Source: JBGTSJ01 sp041940305 (GTDB lineage Bacteria; Planctomycetota; Planctomycetia; Planctomycetales; Planctomycetaceae). Taken from it: 64,000 bases of DNA. Positions 51,355 to 60,300 of this stretch are shown one piece after another; position 1 is the first letter of the stretch, and every line of letters starts with the position of its first letter. The notes beneath the pieces are model-generated. The model made no database searches, was not told where the DNA came from, and saw only the letters and a list, made by a program, of their open reading frames with translations. Location: contig JBGTSJ010000022.1 in assembly GCA_041940305.1 (NCBI GenBank), positions 29,545-93,544 on the forward strand. Reading direction: 5' to 3'. The position numbers and the translations under genes were made by a program.

Positions 51355-52236
51355 ATGATCATTCGCAATCCGGGGCAGCGGTTCGTCATTAAGGACACGC
51401 ATCGCGGCCTGTACTACGAAGACGGCAAGTTGACCAAGGTCCTTGAAGCCGGCCGCTACCGGATCCCCACAAAGGGATTGCTCTCGTTCAACGCGACGAC
51501 GGTGGAGTGCCTGCTCGTTGACGTCCGCGAGCGCGAGCTCACGATCAAGGGGCAGGAGATCCTGACGGCCGACAAGGTGGCCATCCGGGTCAGCATCCTC
51601 GTGCAGTTCAAAGTGACCGATCCCAAGGCCGCGATCCACAACGTCGAGAACTTTGAGGACCGGCTGTACAGCGACGTGCAGCTGGCCGCGCGGCGTTCGC
51701 TGGCGTCGATGAACCTGGAGGAGATCCTCACCAACCGCAACCGGCTGAGCGAGGACATTCTCTCGGACGTGAAGGAGTCGGCGTACGGCTACGGCGTGAC
51801 GATCCGCCGGGCGGACGTCAAGGACCTCATTTTTCCCGGCAACCTGCAGGAGATCATGAACCGCGTTCTGGCGGCGGAGCGCAACAGCCAGGCCCAGCTC
51901 GTCGAAGCGCGGACCCGTGCGGAGGTCGAGCAGATCCAGGCGCAGTCGCGGGCCGACATCACACGCCGCGAGGCGGAAGCCGAAGCGGCGGCGCGACGGG
52001 TGCGGGAGGAAGCCGGCGCCGCGGCGCTGCGCGCGCAGGTGGAGGCGGAAGCCCACGCCTATCAGGAGCGGGCGAAGTCGGCGGAAGTGCTCGACAATCA
52101 CCCCGCGCTCCTGCGGATGGCGGAACTGGAGACGCTGCGCGACCTGGCCCGAAATGCCAACGCGCGGCTGTATCTCGACTTCAACCGCAACGGACTGCAG
52201 TCCGGCGCGCCGAGCGGCGCCGATCCGGAGTCCTGA
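51355..52236 (+). CDS. SPFH/band 7 (slipin-like) protein
   Basis: 293 residues. AGAGGTGGG precedes the ATG. The SPFH core spans about residues 1-170 (VLEAGRYRIPTKGLLSF, VDVRERELTIKGQEIL, VKDLIFPGNLQEIMNRVL) and is followed by a long Ala/Glu/Arg-rich coiled coil (about 175-245) typical of stomatins and slipins. The usual N-terminal membrane hairpin is absent, so membrane association would rely on the SPFH domain or partners. It lies between tRNA-Arg genes of the array. Members organise membrane protein clusters; a specific partner is not visible. Confidence 0.88.
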   Translation: MIIRNPGQRFVIKDTHRGLYYEDGKLTKVLEAGRYRIPTKGLLSFNATTVECLLVDVRERELTIKGQEILTADKVAIRVSILVQFKVTDPKAAIHNVENFEDRLYSDVQLAARRSLASMNLEEILTNRNRLSEDILSDVKESAYGYGVTIRRADVKDLIFPGNLQEIMNRVLAAERNSQAQLVEARTRAEVEQIQAQSRADITRREAEAEAAARRVREEAGAAALRAQVEAEAHAYQERAKSAEVLDNHPALLRMAELETLRDLARNANARLYLDFNRNGLQSGAPSGADPES

Positions 52237-52309
52237 TATGCGAACCCCATGAGGGCGTCCCCGCTCATCTCTGCTGGAGACTCACACTGCCTGAGTACTC
52301 CAGCGCGGC

Positions 52310-52380
52310 GCCCTGCGGGTGTGATGGTCGCATGACGGTCTTCGAAGCCGTTGGACGGGGTTCGACTCCTCGGCGGGGTA
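52310..52380 (+). tRNA. tRNA-Arg (anticodon TCG)
   Basis: Acceptor GCCCTGC/GCGGGGT pairs at seven positions with wobbles. Anticodon arm ACGGT-CTTCGAA-GCCGT; T-arm CGGGG-TTCGACT-CCTCG. The D-arm has only three pairs (GTG/CGC) with GG in the loop. It ends directly at the next spacer repeat. Confidence 0.85.
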
Positions 52381-52455
52381 GTAGTTAGTGGGTAGTGGGT
52401 AGTGGGTAGGACGAGGCGCGGCGTGCCGTGCTACCTACTACCAACTACCCACTCC
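52381..52455. repeat. Spacer repeat with inverted halves (GTAGTGG family)
   Basis: Three copies of GTAGTGG/AGTGGGT on the left are complementary to CTACCTACTACCAACTACCC on the right, around a GC-rich loop. The result is a long hairpin between two tRNA-Arg genes. Confidence 0.7.
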
Positions 52456-52460
52456 TTTTC

Positions 52461-52532
52461 GTTCTCGGGGTGTGCCGGATCGCACGCGAGCCCGCGAAGC
52501 TCGTAGACCAGGTTCGATTCCTGGCGGGAACG
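52461..52532 (+). tRNA. tRNA-Arg-like (anticodon GCG), C33
   Basis: Acceptor GTTCTCG/CGGGAAC (one wobble), anticodon stem CGAGC/GCTCG and T-arm CCAGG-TTCGATT-CCTGG are intact. The loop CCGCGAA gives anticodon GCG, unusual because bacteria normally read CGC with an inosine-modified ACG tRNA, and position 33 is C rather than U. Confidence 0.75.
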
Positions 52533-52548
52533 CTGGATGGGCTCATGG

Positions 52549-52600
52549 TCGAGGGCTAAGAGCTAAGCGAAGACTCGTGACTGCCGAGTCCCTTAGCCCG
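52549..52600. repeat. Spacer repeat with inverted halves (GGGCTAAG family)
   Basis: GAGGGCTAAG pairs with CTTAGCCC and an inner GACTCG with CGAGTC. It is the last of the array hairpins before the GH57 gene. Confidence 0.55.
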
Positions 52601-52665
52601 AACTCATCGCCTCTTTGCCATTGCTCGACGCTGGAGCCGCGCGGCGTGGCGGCGGCGTGAGTACG

Positions 52666-54840
52666 TCAGACCACCGCGGGAGCAGCGGCGAGTTGTCTCG
52701 CCTGAGCGAGGGAGGTGTCGATCGAGAGCTGGATCTGAACGGTCCATTGGCCGGAGTCGTCGGCGGTGAACTGCCAGTGGGGGACGACGCAGCTGGACTG
52801 GTGGACGAGCTCGAAGCCCCCTTCGGACTGGCTGACGGTCTGGATGGGGAAGGTCCAGACGCCCGTGTGCCGGGAGAGGTCGAGAGAGGCGTCGATGCCG
52901 AGCCATTCGTCGACGAGGCCGATGCGGCCGGTGAGCTCGAGATTGAGGACGCTTTCGAGTCGGCCGAGCTGCCGTCCCTCGCCATCGTAGTAGTAGCGGT
53001 CGTCGGCGCCGGCGGCGAGGCCGGCGAAATTGAACTCGGGAGCGAAGTGGTATTCGTGTCCGGGGACCAGGTTCGACAGCTCGCAGGTAATCTCCAGCTG
53101 GCTGCCGGACTCGACATCGAGGGCGATCGTTTTGGTGACGCGGACGCGGTCCTCGCCGGCGTGCCCTTCACGGGACAGCACGGCTTCCACGCGGCGGGGA
53201 GATTGTCGAAGCCTGGTGTCGTAGACGCCCTGGAGGAAATCGCCGACCTCTCCGTCGCCGCGCTGAAATTCATCGAGCGACAGGCCCGGGCGCAGGAAGT
53301 GATCGACCAGCATCTTGCGGGGCCAGTGGTCGTACTGGACCTTCTTGTCGAGATCGGGTTGCTTAAATTTGACGAGGTCGTGGATGCTGACGGCGTGGCC
53401 GTCCTCGGTCTGCTGGCCGAGGAGCACCTTGGCGTGATAGGCCTCGGGGCGACGGTTGAGGGTGGCGAGCAGGTTATGGCGCGTGCTGCGGATATCGAGT
53501 TCGTAGAGATGCCCGCCACGGGCCGGAGCGAGATAGCCGACGAGGCTGTTGCCGGCGAGGCGGACCTCCTTGCGGGCGTCGAGGTTGTAGTCGTCGACGC
53601 TGACCTGAACCCAGCGTCCGTCGCGGCCTTCGATCTTCTCGAGGGCGTTGTCGGCAGCGATGAGATGGTGATAGATGGCGTTGCGGAGGTGCGGCAGGTA
53701 AAGGCCGCCAAAGGCGCCGTGCCAGTAGGGACAGTTGCACTGGCCCCGGTACAGGTGCTGCTTCGCTTCGAGCAGGAGATCGGCGTGGTCGCGGGGGGCC
53801 GAGGACTGCGCGAGCCTGTCGAGCCGGGCGCTGATCTCGCGCATCCGGCAGTACATCTCGTTGGTCTCGGCATACTTCGTGAGGAAGTTGCGCCATGAGC
53901 CGCCGCGGACGAAGGAGCGGAGCTGGGACCAGTCGGGGTCGTGCTCCTTGCGGTGGACGACTTCATGGAAGGCGATCTGCGGCTCGGTGGGGAGCGCCCA
54001 CTCGGTCATCTCGCGGTAGCTGGCGTCGGGAAGATAGATGCGGCCGAGCGGGGGAACGGAGTCGACCGCCTCGGACGGAGTGGCGACCTTGAGCCATTCG
54101 TGGTTGTCCATCAGCGCATCGAAGAACCGGCGGAGCCAGCCGTCGCGGTACACGTGATCCTTCGTGCCGGGCCAGGTGCCGAACTTTTCCCCGTCGTCAC
54201 CAAAGGCCACGACGGAATTGGGGTGCTGCCCGGCGATGGAGCGAAGGTAATCGACCGTTGCCTGCGGGTCCTGGAAGGGGATGGTGTAGCGCAGGCGTTC
54301 GCTGCCGGGAAAGATCTTGAGGAGGCGGCCTTCGTCCTCGGTGAAGTAGTAGCTGTGCAGCCGATCATCGGGAACGCCGGCCCCTTTGAAATGAAAGTCG
54401 TCGACAATGGTGTACTCGATGCCGGCGGCGGCGATGTCGCCCGCGAAGGACTGTTCCCAAACGCGTTCGGGGATCCACATGCCGCGAACCGCGGCGCCGA
54501 AGGTGCGCTCCAGATGCTGGGAGTAGGCCTGGATCTGGCCGATGCGGTCGCGACGGGGGATAGAGGCGAGGATGGGCTCGTAGTAGGGGCCGCCGATGAT
54601 CTCGATCTGTCCGCGCTCGACGAAGCCGCGGACACGATCGATGTATTCGGGGTGGTGATCGGCGATCCAGTCGAGGAGGCTGCCGGACGTGTGGAGCGCG
54701 ACGGGGAGATCGGGGTAGTGTTCGAGGACGTCGAGGAAGGGAGCGTAGCTGTCCTGGTACGCGGCCTCGAAGACTCCGTCGAAATTTCCGACCGGCTGGT
54801 GATTATGCAGGACGAGGACGAGTCGGATCTGGGGCGTCAT
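52666..54840 (-). CDS. GH57 4-alpha-glucanotransferase-like enzyme
   Basis: 724 residues from MTPQIRLVLVLHNHQPVGN, the standard GH57 start; a longer frame upstream has no family match. Catalytic landmarks agree with the characterised Thermococcus 4-alpha-glucanotransferase: HNHQP at 12-16, nucleophile Glu125 in WIPERVWEQ, and acid/base Asp215 in AFGDDGEKF. The DUF1925/DUF1926-type beta domains fill the second half. It transfers alpha-1,4-glucan chains in glycogen or maltodextrin metabolism and is cytoplasmic (no signal). It lies downstream of GalT in the same orientation with a 270-bp gap that contains no other gene I can see. Confidence 0.9.
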   Translation of the reverse strand: MTPQIRLVLVLHNHQPVGNFDGVFEAAYQDSYAPFLDVLEHYPDLPVALHTSGSLLDWIADHHPEYIDRVRGFVERGQIEIIGGPYYEPILASIPRRDRIGQIQAYSQHLERTFGAAVRGMWIPERVWEQSFAGDIAAAGIEYTIVDDFHFKGAGVPDDRLHSYYFTEDEGRLLKIFPGSERLRYTIPFQDPQATVDYLRSIAGQHPNSVVAFGDDGEKFGTWPGTKDHVYRDGWLRRFFDALMDNHEWLKVATPSEAVDSVPPLGRIYLPDASYREMTEWALPTEPQIAFHEVVHRKEHDPDWSQLRSFVRGGSWRNFLTKYAETNEMYCRMREISARLDRLAQSSAPRDHADLLLEAKQHLYRGQCNCPYWHGAFGGLYLPHLRNAIYHHLIAADNALEKIEGRDGRWVQVSVDDYNLDARKEVRLAGNSLVGYLAPARGGHLYELDIRSTRHNLLATLNRRPEAYHAKVLLGQQTEDGHAVSIHDLVKFKQPDLDKKVQYDHWPRKMLVDHFLRPGLSLDEFQRGDGEVGDFLQGVYDTRLRQSPRRVEAVLSREGHAGEDRVRVTKTIALDVESGSQLEITCELSNLVPGHEYHFAPEFNFAGLAAGADDRYYYDGEGRQLGRLESVLNLELTGRIGLVDEWLGIDASLDLSRHTGVWTFPIQTVSQSEGGFELVHQSSCVVPHWQFTADDSGQWTVQIQLSIDTSLAQARQLAAAPAVV

Positions 54841-55110
54841 GCGGAGGAGAGATGCTGAGCGGTCGGCCGAACGCGGAACGATGCGGAGTCTTTCGCGAGA
54901 TTTGTACGCGTTTTCGGGGGGGATTTCCAGAGCGATGCGGCGCAACTCTGTGCGGGGAGTGAGGTTCGGAGTGGCGGCGCAGGTGGCGCAAAGTCTAAGG
55001 TCGGAGGCCGGCCTTCAGTCTGCGGGACGGAACCAGCCTGATTTGTCACGCTGCCCGGCTCCGCATGCCGATCGAACTGCATTGGTCGGGCTGACGCCTG
55101 TCCTTGAGCG

Positions 55111-56115
55111 CTATGCGGGGACGTCGACCTCGCGAAGGAATCGGGCGGCTTCTTCGGGGGCGACGGTGTTGATATAGAAGCCGCTGCCCCACTCGAAGCC
55201 GGCGGTGCCGGTGAGGCGGGGGTAAATCTCGATGTGCCAGGAGTAGTGCGGGAGGTCGTGGGCGTCGAAGGGGGCGGTGTGGATGACGTAGTTGTAGGGG
55301 GGATCGTCGAGGGCGAATTCGAGCTTTTGCAGTGTCTGCTTGAGTACAGTGCCGAGTTCCTCGATGCCCTGGCGCGTCACGTTTTCGAAGTGGCTGGCGT
55401 GGTGCTTGGGGATGATCCAGGTCTCGAACGGAAAGCGGCTGGCGAACGGGCAGATCACGAGATAGTTGGGCGAGTCGATGACGACGCGCTTCTCCGACGC
55501 CAGCTCCTGCTGGATGATGTCGCTGAAGATGTTGCGGCCGCGGTAACGGTAGAAGGCTTCGGAACCGGTCAGCTCTTCGCGGATGGCAATCGGCACGATG
55601 GGATTGACGATCAGCTGCGAGTGACTGTGATCGAGTGAGGCGCCCGCGGCGGCTCCCTGATTCTTGAAGATGAGGCCGTGGACGAGCCGGGCGTCGCGCT
55701 TGATATCGACGAGGCGGTCGCGGTACGCCCAGAGGACTTCGCGGATGTGCGCGACGGGAAGGTGCGAGAGGTTGGACTCGCGGTGGGGGCATTCGATGAT
55801 GACCTCGTGTGCGCCGACGCCGTTCATCATGTCGTAGATGCCGTCCCCCCGTTTGTGCAGGTCTCCCTCGACGCGGAGGGCGGGAAACTTGTTGGGGACG
55901 ACGCGGACGCGCCAGCCGGGTCCGTTCGGTTTGGAGCCGGGCTCGCGATAGGCGAGGATTTCGGGGGAGGTGGCGTCCTCGTTCCCTTCGAGGAAGGGGT
56001 CGAAGCCCTGTGCGTCGAGCACCGCCTGATGTTTGACGGTGTGCGGCCGGGTGACGCGTTCGGGGGCGATGATGACCCAGCGGCCGACGATGGGGTCTTT
56101 GCGAAGCTCGGGCAT
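55111..56115 (-). CDS. galT: Galactose-1-phosphate uridylyltransferase (GalT-like)
   Basis: 334 residues. The active-site HxHxQ of the GalT branch is HSHSQ at 163-167, with His165 as the expected uridylylated residue. Other family segments are DPIVGRWVIIAPER, VVPNKFPAL and HYSWHIEIYPRL. The length is normal for planctomycete and archaeal forms. It would interconvert UDP-glucose and galactose-1-phosphate, or another sugar phosphate in family members of relaxed specificity. Context with the glucanotransferase suits sugar nucleotide and glycogen metabolism. It diverges from the glycosyltransferase gene at 56359. Confidence 0.9.
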   Translation of the reverse strand: MPELRKDPIVGRWVIIAPERVTRPHTVKHQAVLDAQGFDPFLEGNEDATSPEILAYREPGSKPNGPGWRVRVVPNKFPALRVEGDLHKRGDGIYDMMNGVGAHEVIIECPHRESNLSHLPVAHIREVLWAYRDRLVDIKRDARLVHGLIFKNQGAAAGASLDHSHSQLIVNPIVPIAIREELTGSEAFYRYRGRNIFSDIIQQELASEKRVVIDSPNYLVICPFASRFPFETWIIPKHHASHFENVTRQGIEELGTVLKQTLQKLEFALDDPPYNYVIHTAPFDAHDLPHYSWHIEIYPRLTGTAGFEWGSGFYINTVAPEEAARFLREVDVPA

Positions 56116-56358
56116 TGCGTGCGGATCGGTTGGGGTCGCTCGTGTACTGTGGCGGATTCTAGTTGTCGATCGTGGGCGAGGCGATTCCGGGGACGTTCCC
56201 GGTGCATGACACTGACGGGTCCGGAGTCTTCGCAGCGCCGGCGCATGGGCCCGGAGGTCGCAAGGGATGCCTGGGGGTCCAGGGCGGCGGTACAGGGGAC
56301 TCTGCCGGCGACTTTGGGTCGGCAGACCGATGTCGGGCGCTCGCGTTAGACTGGGCGG

Positions 56359-58224
56359 ATGATGTCAGCGGCAGAATCCCGGACGAAACCGACCTACGCG
56401 CCTGTGAATGTCGCGGCGCAGGCTCTCGCGCTGGTGCTCGCGCTGGTTCTGTTGGCGATCGGCGAGTGGTTCCGGTGGAGCGATGAAGAGGCTCGCGATG
56501 TTGCGCTGACGGCGTGGTTATGCGGCCGAACGGCCGACTGGCTGCCGTATGCGCCGTGGCTGCTGCTGGCGCCGGTGCTGTGGAAGGTCCGTCGGACTGT
56601 GCCGGGGGGAATGACGCCACCCACGAATTGCGGACCAGTCGCACCGACGCTCGCGACGTGGTTGAGTGCGTTGGGAATTGCGGGGCTATCGCTGCTCGTG
56701 AGCATTCTGGCGGCGCGGCGGTTTGGAGGCATGCCGCCGGCGTATCACGATGAGTTCAGCTATCTGTTTCAAGCGGAGACGTTTCTGGCAGGGCGGGCGT
56801 GGTTCCCCTCCTTCGAGCCGATGCCGGAACTGTTCAACCAGATGCACGTGCTGAACGAGGGGCGCTTTGCCAGCCGCTACTTTCCCGGGACGGGGGCATG
56901 GCTGACGTTGTTCGTCTGGTTGGGGAACGCGTGGGCGGGGGAGTGGGTGGCGGCGGCCATCGCGGCGTTCTGTACGTTTTGGATCGGTCGCGAGGTGGGT
57001 GGCGAGTTCGTCGGACGCGTGGCGGGTGTGCTCGCGGCACTGTCGCCAGGTCTGGCGCTGTTCAGCAATCTGCTGCTGGCGCACCATCCGACGCTCGCGG
57101 GGCTGACGTTCTTCGTCTGGATGTATCTGCGGGCGCGACGCACGGGGAGCGCGTGGAGCGTCGGGCTGGCGGGGGCGGGGCTGGCGTTTGCGATGTTGTG
57201 CCGGCCAATGACGGCGTTTGGAGTGGGACTGCCGTTCGGCCTGCATTTTGGCTGGTGGCTGCTGCGCGGGGGAAGGGGATTCTTCGTGAACGACGATGCG
57301 GGTTCGGAGCAGTCGGAATGGAAGCGGCGATGGCTGCTGGCGGGGGTGATGATTGCGCCGCTATTGGCCGGGCTGGGTGTGCTGGGGGCCTACAACCGGT
57401 CGATCACCGGCGACGCGCTGGTGTCGCCTTATCAGCTCTACACGGACATCTACACGCCGCGGCATGTTTACGGGTTCAACAACGTGCTGCGGGGTGAGCA
57501 GCGGCTGGGTCCGAAGGTGCTGGATCACTACGACCGCTGGGCGGAGAACCTGACGCCGGAGCTGGCGGCCCGAAATGTCGGCCGGCGCATTGCGGCGAGC
57601 CTGCGGTGGACGCTCGGGATCGTCCCGCTGCTGCTGGCGGGGCTGGCGATCGCGCTGTCGCGCGGAGGGCGGAATACGGGCTGCCGGCTGGTGGCGGCTG
57701 CGATCATCTCGCTGCACGTCGTCCATGTGCCGTACTGGTTCGAGGGAATCATGGGATGGCACTACGTGTTCGAGTCGGCTCCGTTCTGGCTGGTGCTGTT
57801 TGGCGAAGGGACGCGGCGGTTGTGGATCAGCTGGGCTGTGGAGGGCCGTCGGGCGATGCGGTGGTGGTGGGTCGGAATGACAACGACCGCGGTGCTCGTC
57901 AACCTGGTGAGCATGCCGACGCTCTGGCCGGGACGACTGGAGCAGGGGATATCCGAGGTCGCATTCGCGCGCAGTCGCCATGCCCGGTTCCGGCAGGAGG
58001 TGGAGCAGGTGACCCGGGGCCAGCGGGCGATCGTGTTCGTGGTGGCGGACGAATCCGATCGGCACATCGATTTCGTGGTCAACTCGCCGGCGCTGGATGA
58101 CCGGGTGTTGATAGCGCGGCATCCGGGGAATGCGGAAGAACTGGCCCGAGCCCGCGGGCTGTTCCCGGATCGGGTGGCGTTCGTCTTTGATGCGGCAGGA
58201 GGAGAGTGGCGTGTGGTGGAGTAG
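56359..58224 (+). CDS. PMT/ArnT-like membrane glycosyltransferase (GT-C fold)
   Basis: 621 residues with about ten to twelve membrane segments (for example ALALVLALVLLAIGEW, ALGIAGLSLLVSILAA, GVAFA-type helices through the middle). The first periplasmic loop has the GT-C Asp-Glu signature in AYHDEFSYLFQAETF (Asp131, Glu132). Such enzymes use lipid-linked sugar donors to glycosylate lipids or proteins outside the membrane. The donor and acceptor are unknown. No strong ribosome-binding site precedes the ATG. The C-terminal 70 residues form a soluble domain. Confidence 0.8.
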   Translation: MMSAAESRTKPTYAPVNVAAQALALVLALVLLAIGEWFRWSDEEARDVALTAWLCGRTADWLPYAPWLLLAPVLWKVRRTVPGGMTPPTNCGPVAPTLATWLSALGIAGLSLLVSILAARRFGGMPPAYHDEFSYLFQAETFLAGRAWFPSFEPMPELFNQMHVLNEGRFASRYFPGTGAWLTLFVWLGNAWAGEWVAAAIAAFCTFWIGREVGGEFVGRVAGVLAALSPGLALFSNLLLAHHPTLAGLTFFVWMYLRARRTGSAWSVGLAGAGLAFAMLCRPMTAFGVGLPFGLHFGWWLLRGGRGFFVNDDAGSEQSEWKRRWLLAGVMIAPLLAGLGVLGAYNRSITGDALVSPYQLYTDIYTPRHVYGFNNVLRGEQRLGPKVLDHYDRWAENLTPELAARNVGRRIAASLRWTLGIVPLLLAGLAIALSRGGRNTGCRLVAAAIISLHVVHVPYWFEGIMGWHYVFESAPFWLVLFGEGTRRLWISWAVEGRRAMRWWWVGMTTTAVLVNLVSMPTLWPGRLEQGISEVAFARSRHARFRQEVEQVTRGQRAIVFVVADESDRHIDFVVNSPALDDRVLIARHPGNAEELARARGLFPDRVAFVFDAAGGEWRVVE

Positions 58225-58302
58225 TGGCGCCTGAGATGGCCGGCTTGGCGATCGGTCCTGCGGAGAGGAGACTCCTCCCGCTGGGGTTCAGATATGAACC
58301 TC

Positions 58303-58417
58303 CGTCAAAAACTGTAGACGGGGTCCGTGACTCAGATCGAACCAGCTGAGTCGTCGAGTCCTCGTCCGCTCGCCCGGTCTCACAGAGGCCGACTACAGAG
58401 GTTCTGACGGAACCTCA
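58303..58417. repeat. Structured repeat of about 115 bp, copy 1
   Basis: Its ends are inverted (CCGTCA with TGACGG; ACTGTAG with CTACAG) and an inner GTGA/TCAC pair follows, so it can form a cruciform. Copy 2 at 62744 shares CTGTAGACGGG, GAACCAGC, CCGCTCGCCCGG and TCACAGAGGCCGACTACAG. The rest of the gap 58225-58542 holds only a small GAGGAG/CTCCTC hairpin near 58265. Confidence 0.75.
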
Positions 58418-58542
58418 TGTTCTTCGACCGGGGAATCCGTATGACACCCCTGCTGGGGTGTCGTGTCACCGGAGCGGATGAGGTATCTCGGCGTGAACGC
58501 TGGAGGGTGGATCGACTCGCCAGCGCGCGGCTCCGAGCGTGT

Positions 58543-59088
58543 TCAGGCGCTTCCCGGTAGCCCGTGATCGGCGCGGATGCGGTTGACTTCGGCGACGATC
58601 TGCTCGACGAGTGCGCCGTTGCGGGCGATGGCGTCGAACTCGATCCAACTGACGAGGAGGTTCGCGGCGACGGTGATGACGGCGGCGGCCAGATGCAGCG
58701 AGGAGGCATAGGAGAGCTGCATGTTAGCGGCCGGATCGGCGACGGCTCCGAGAGCGCCGGTGGCGATGACCAGACCGATACACAGAATCATGCCGGGAAT
58801 GGCGCGGTACTTCAGCCGGATGTTCTCGGCACGCGCGGCGTCGCCGAGCCGGTAGGCTTCGCAGGTTTCCTCCAGCCAGCGGCCCGTGCCCATGAAGTAG
58901 GTGAGCGTCACCGCGTGGACAAGCAGCACCAGCAGGGCCGCAGCCAGCGCGGTGAGAAAGTGCCATGTGACGACATTGCGCGCAGCGGGTGTGAGCGAGG
59001 CGGGATCGTCGATGCACCATCCGAAGCCGAACGCCAGCAGCAGCGACGCGTTGGCGATCGCCGACAACGTGAGAAAGATGCGGGACAC
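58543..59088 (-). CDS. Four-helix membrane protein, unknown function
   Basis: 181 residues from a GTG. Hydrophobic segments: LTLSAIANASLLLAFGFGW, FLTALAAALLVLLVHAVTL, IPGMILCIGLVIATGALGAV and LHLAAAVITVAANLLVSW. Charged loops lie between helices 2 and 3. His residues in helices 2 and 4 are notable but no heme motif can be claimed. It starts 24 bp after the lipoprotein gene at 59113 ends, in the same direction, so the two are likely co-transcribed. The family is not recognised. Confidence 0.75.
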   Translation of the reverse strand: MSRIFLTLSAIANASLLLAFGFGWCIDDPASLTPAARNVVTWHFLTALAAALLVLLVHAVTLTYFMGTGRWLEETCEAYRLGDAARAENIRLKYRAIPGMILCIGLVIATGALGAVADPAANMQLSYASSLHLAAAVITVAANLLVSWIEFDAIARNGALVEQIVAEVNRIRADHGLPGSA

Positions 59089-59112
59089 GAAGGCTTGATC
59101 CGGCGAAGCGGC

Positions 59113-59988
59113 TCAGAATCCGGAGGGCGGGCCGCTGCCTTCCTCCTGCCCGGGCCGGCGGAGACGCGGAGGCTCAGGCGTGACGGTCAGCGTTTCGAGG
59201 GCGATCCGCAGGCTGTCCACCGGGTTCTCACGGACGGAGACGGGATACACCAGTACGAACGCCAGTTGCACCGGTCCGGCGTGGTGCTCATAGAGTTGCA
59301 CGCGGAGCGGCGGAAGCCCGAGCGGCTGAAGGACGTCTTCGGGAGGGAGGATCGAGATGCCGGTGAACTCTTTGGGGACGGCGAACCGCTCGGTGCGGGG
59401 AATGGTCTCGGTGTACTTCACGTTGTCCTGCGCGCCGCCGGAGCCCGCCATCTCGCCGATCGGGACGCCGAGCGTGCTGCCGAGGAGGGACTCCACGTCG
59501 AGGAGGAATTCGGCCGGATCAGCTCCCTGGCCGTCGTTGGCGGCGCGGTCGAGGAACCGCTGGTGATTTCCGAGCACGTAGAGGAACGCGACCGCCGCGC
59601 CCTCGCTCGTCGGGAGGTCGGCCCGCCAGGCTTCTATTAATCCGGGCAGGTCCTGGATGCCCAGGTAATTCGGCTGGCGGAGATCGGGTTCCATCTCCCC
59701 GACGATTTCGCCGTTCTCGTTCACTTCCGGCGGGGCAGGAGGCGGAATGAGGGCGAACTGCTTCGGCGGCCGCATGCCGACGCCGAACTCATTGGGGGCC
59801 GCCCACGTCGCGGCGTTGAGGTGCGCGTCCAGGCGGTTGCGGTAGACGAACAGTTCATTGCTGTCGGCCAGCCGCTGCTCGTAGGCCTGCACGCCGCATC
59901 CAGCGCAAATCATCAGCAGGCCGAGCGCGGCCATGACGCGCATAGACGGGCGGCGGCGGACGCCTCGCTGGAAACCTCCCGACAACAT
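59113..59988 (-). CDS. Lipoprotein of unknown function
   Basis: 291 residues. The start at 59988 has GGAG six bases upstream; the lipobox MICAGC follows a hydrophobic run (MAALGLLMICAGC). The mature protein is beta-rich and Pro-rich, with a stretch IPPPAPPEVNENGEIVG and a C-terminus of PRLRRPGQEEGSGPP. It resembles hypothetical lipoproteins of planctomycetes but no domain was recognised. It precedes the membrane protein at 58543. Confidence 0.75.
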   Translation of the reverse strand: MLSGGFQRGVRRRPSMRVMAALGLLMICAGCGVQAYEQRLADSNELFVYRNRLDAHLNAATWAAPNEFGVGMRPPKQFALIPPPAPPEVNENGEIVGEMEPDLRQPNYLGIQDLPGLIEAWRADLPTSEGAAVAFLYVLGNHQRFLDRAANDGQGADPAEFLLDVESLLGSTLGVPIGEMAGSGGAQDNVKYTETIPRTERFAVPKEFTGISILPPEDVLQPLGLPPLRVQLYEHHAGPVQLAFVLVYPVSVRENPVDSLRIALETLTVTPEPPRLRRPGQEEGSGPPSGF

Positions 59989-60173
59989 GATCCGCTCCGA
60001 TAGTCGACTGGCAGGGTGAGGGATTACGATTGTCGCGCCCGGACGGTGCAGCGTCAAATCACCGGTCGAGGGAAGCCGAACTGCAGAGGCTACGATGGCT
60101 GTGGCTCAATCTGCATGGCTCAGGCAGGACTGAGGCGAGGGACCACGGATTGTGGCTGCAAAAAAAGGATTAA

Positions 60174-60200
60174 CCACGGATTTCACGGATCCGCACGGAT
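60174..60200. repeat. Short tandem dispersed repeat (CACGGATTT/CACGGATCCG)
   Basis: Three near-identical units CACGGATTT, CACGGATCCG and CACGGAT lie 100 bp upstream of the transporter gene, preceded by a related CCACGGATTGTGG. This resembles a widespread simple intergenic repeat type; no function is claimed. Confidence 0.5.
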
Positions 60201-60300
60201 GGAAGATTGGCAGGTCATCCTCTGAGGCAGGCTTCCGAGATCGGTCGGGGCAGCCCGCCGTCGATGAAGTGCCGGCTGATCCGTCTCAAGGAATATCGCG

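Noticed and set aside
48546..52532. Prophage or integrative element carrying the tRNA array
   Set aside because: No integrase, capsid, terminase, relaxase or att-like direct repeat was found; mobility remains only a possibility.
48789..52600. CRISPR-like array suggested by repeats between short segments
   Set aside because: The repeat units differ in every spacer, lengths are irregular and the intervening segments are tRNA genes; no cas gene is present.
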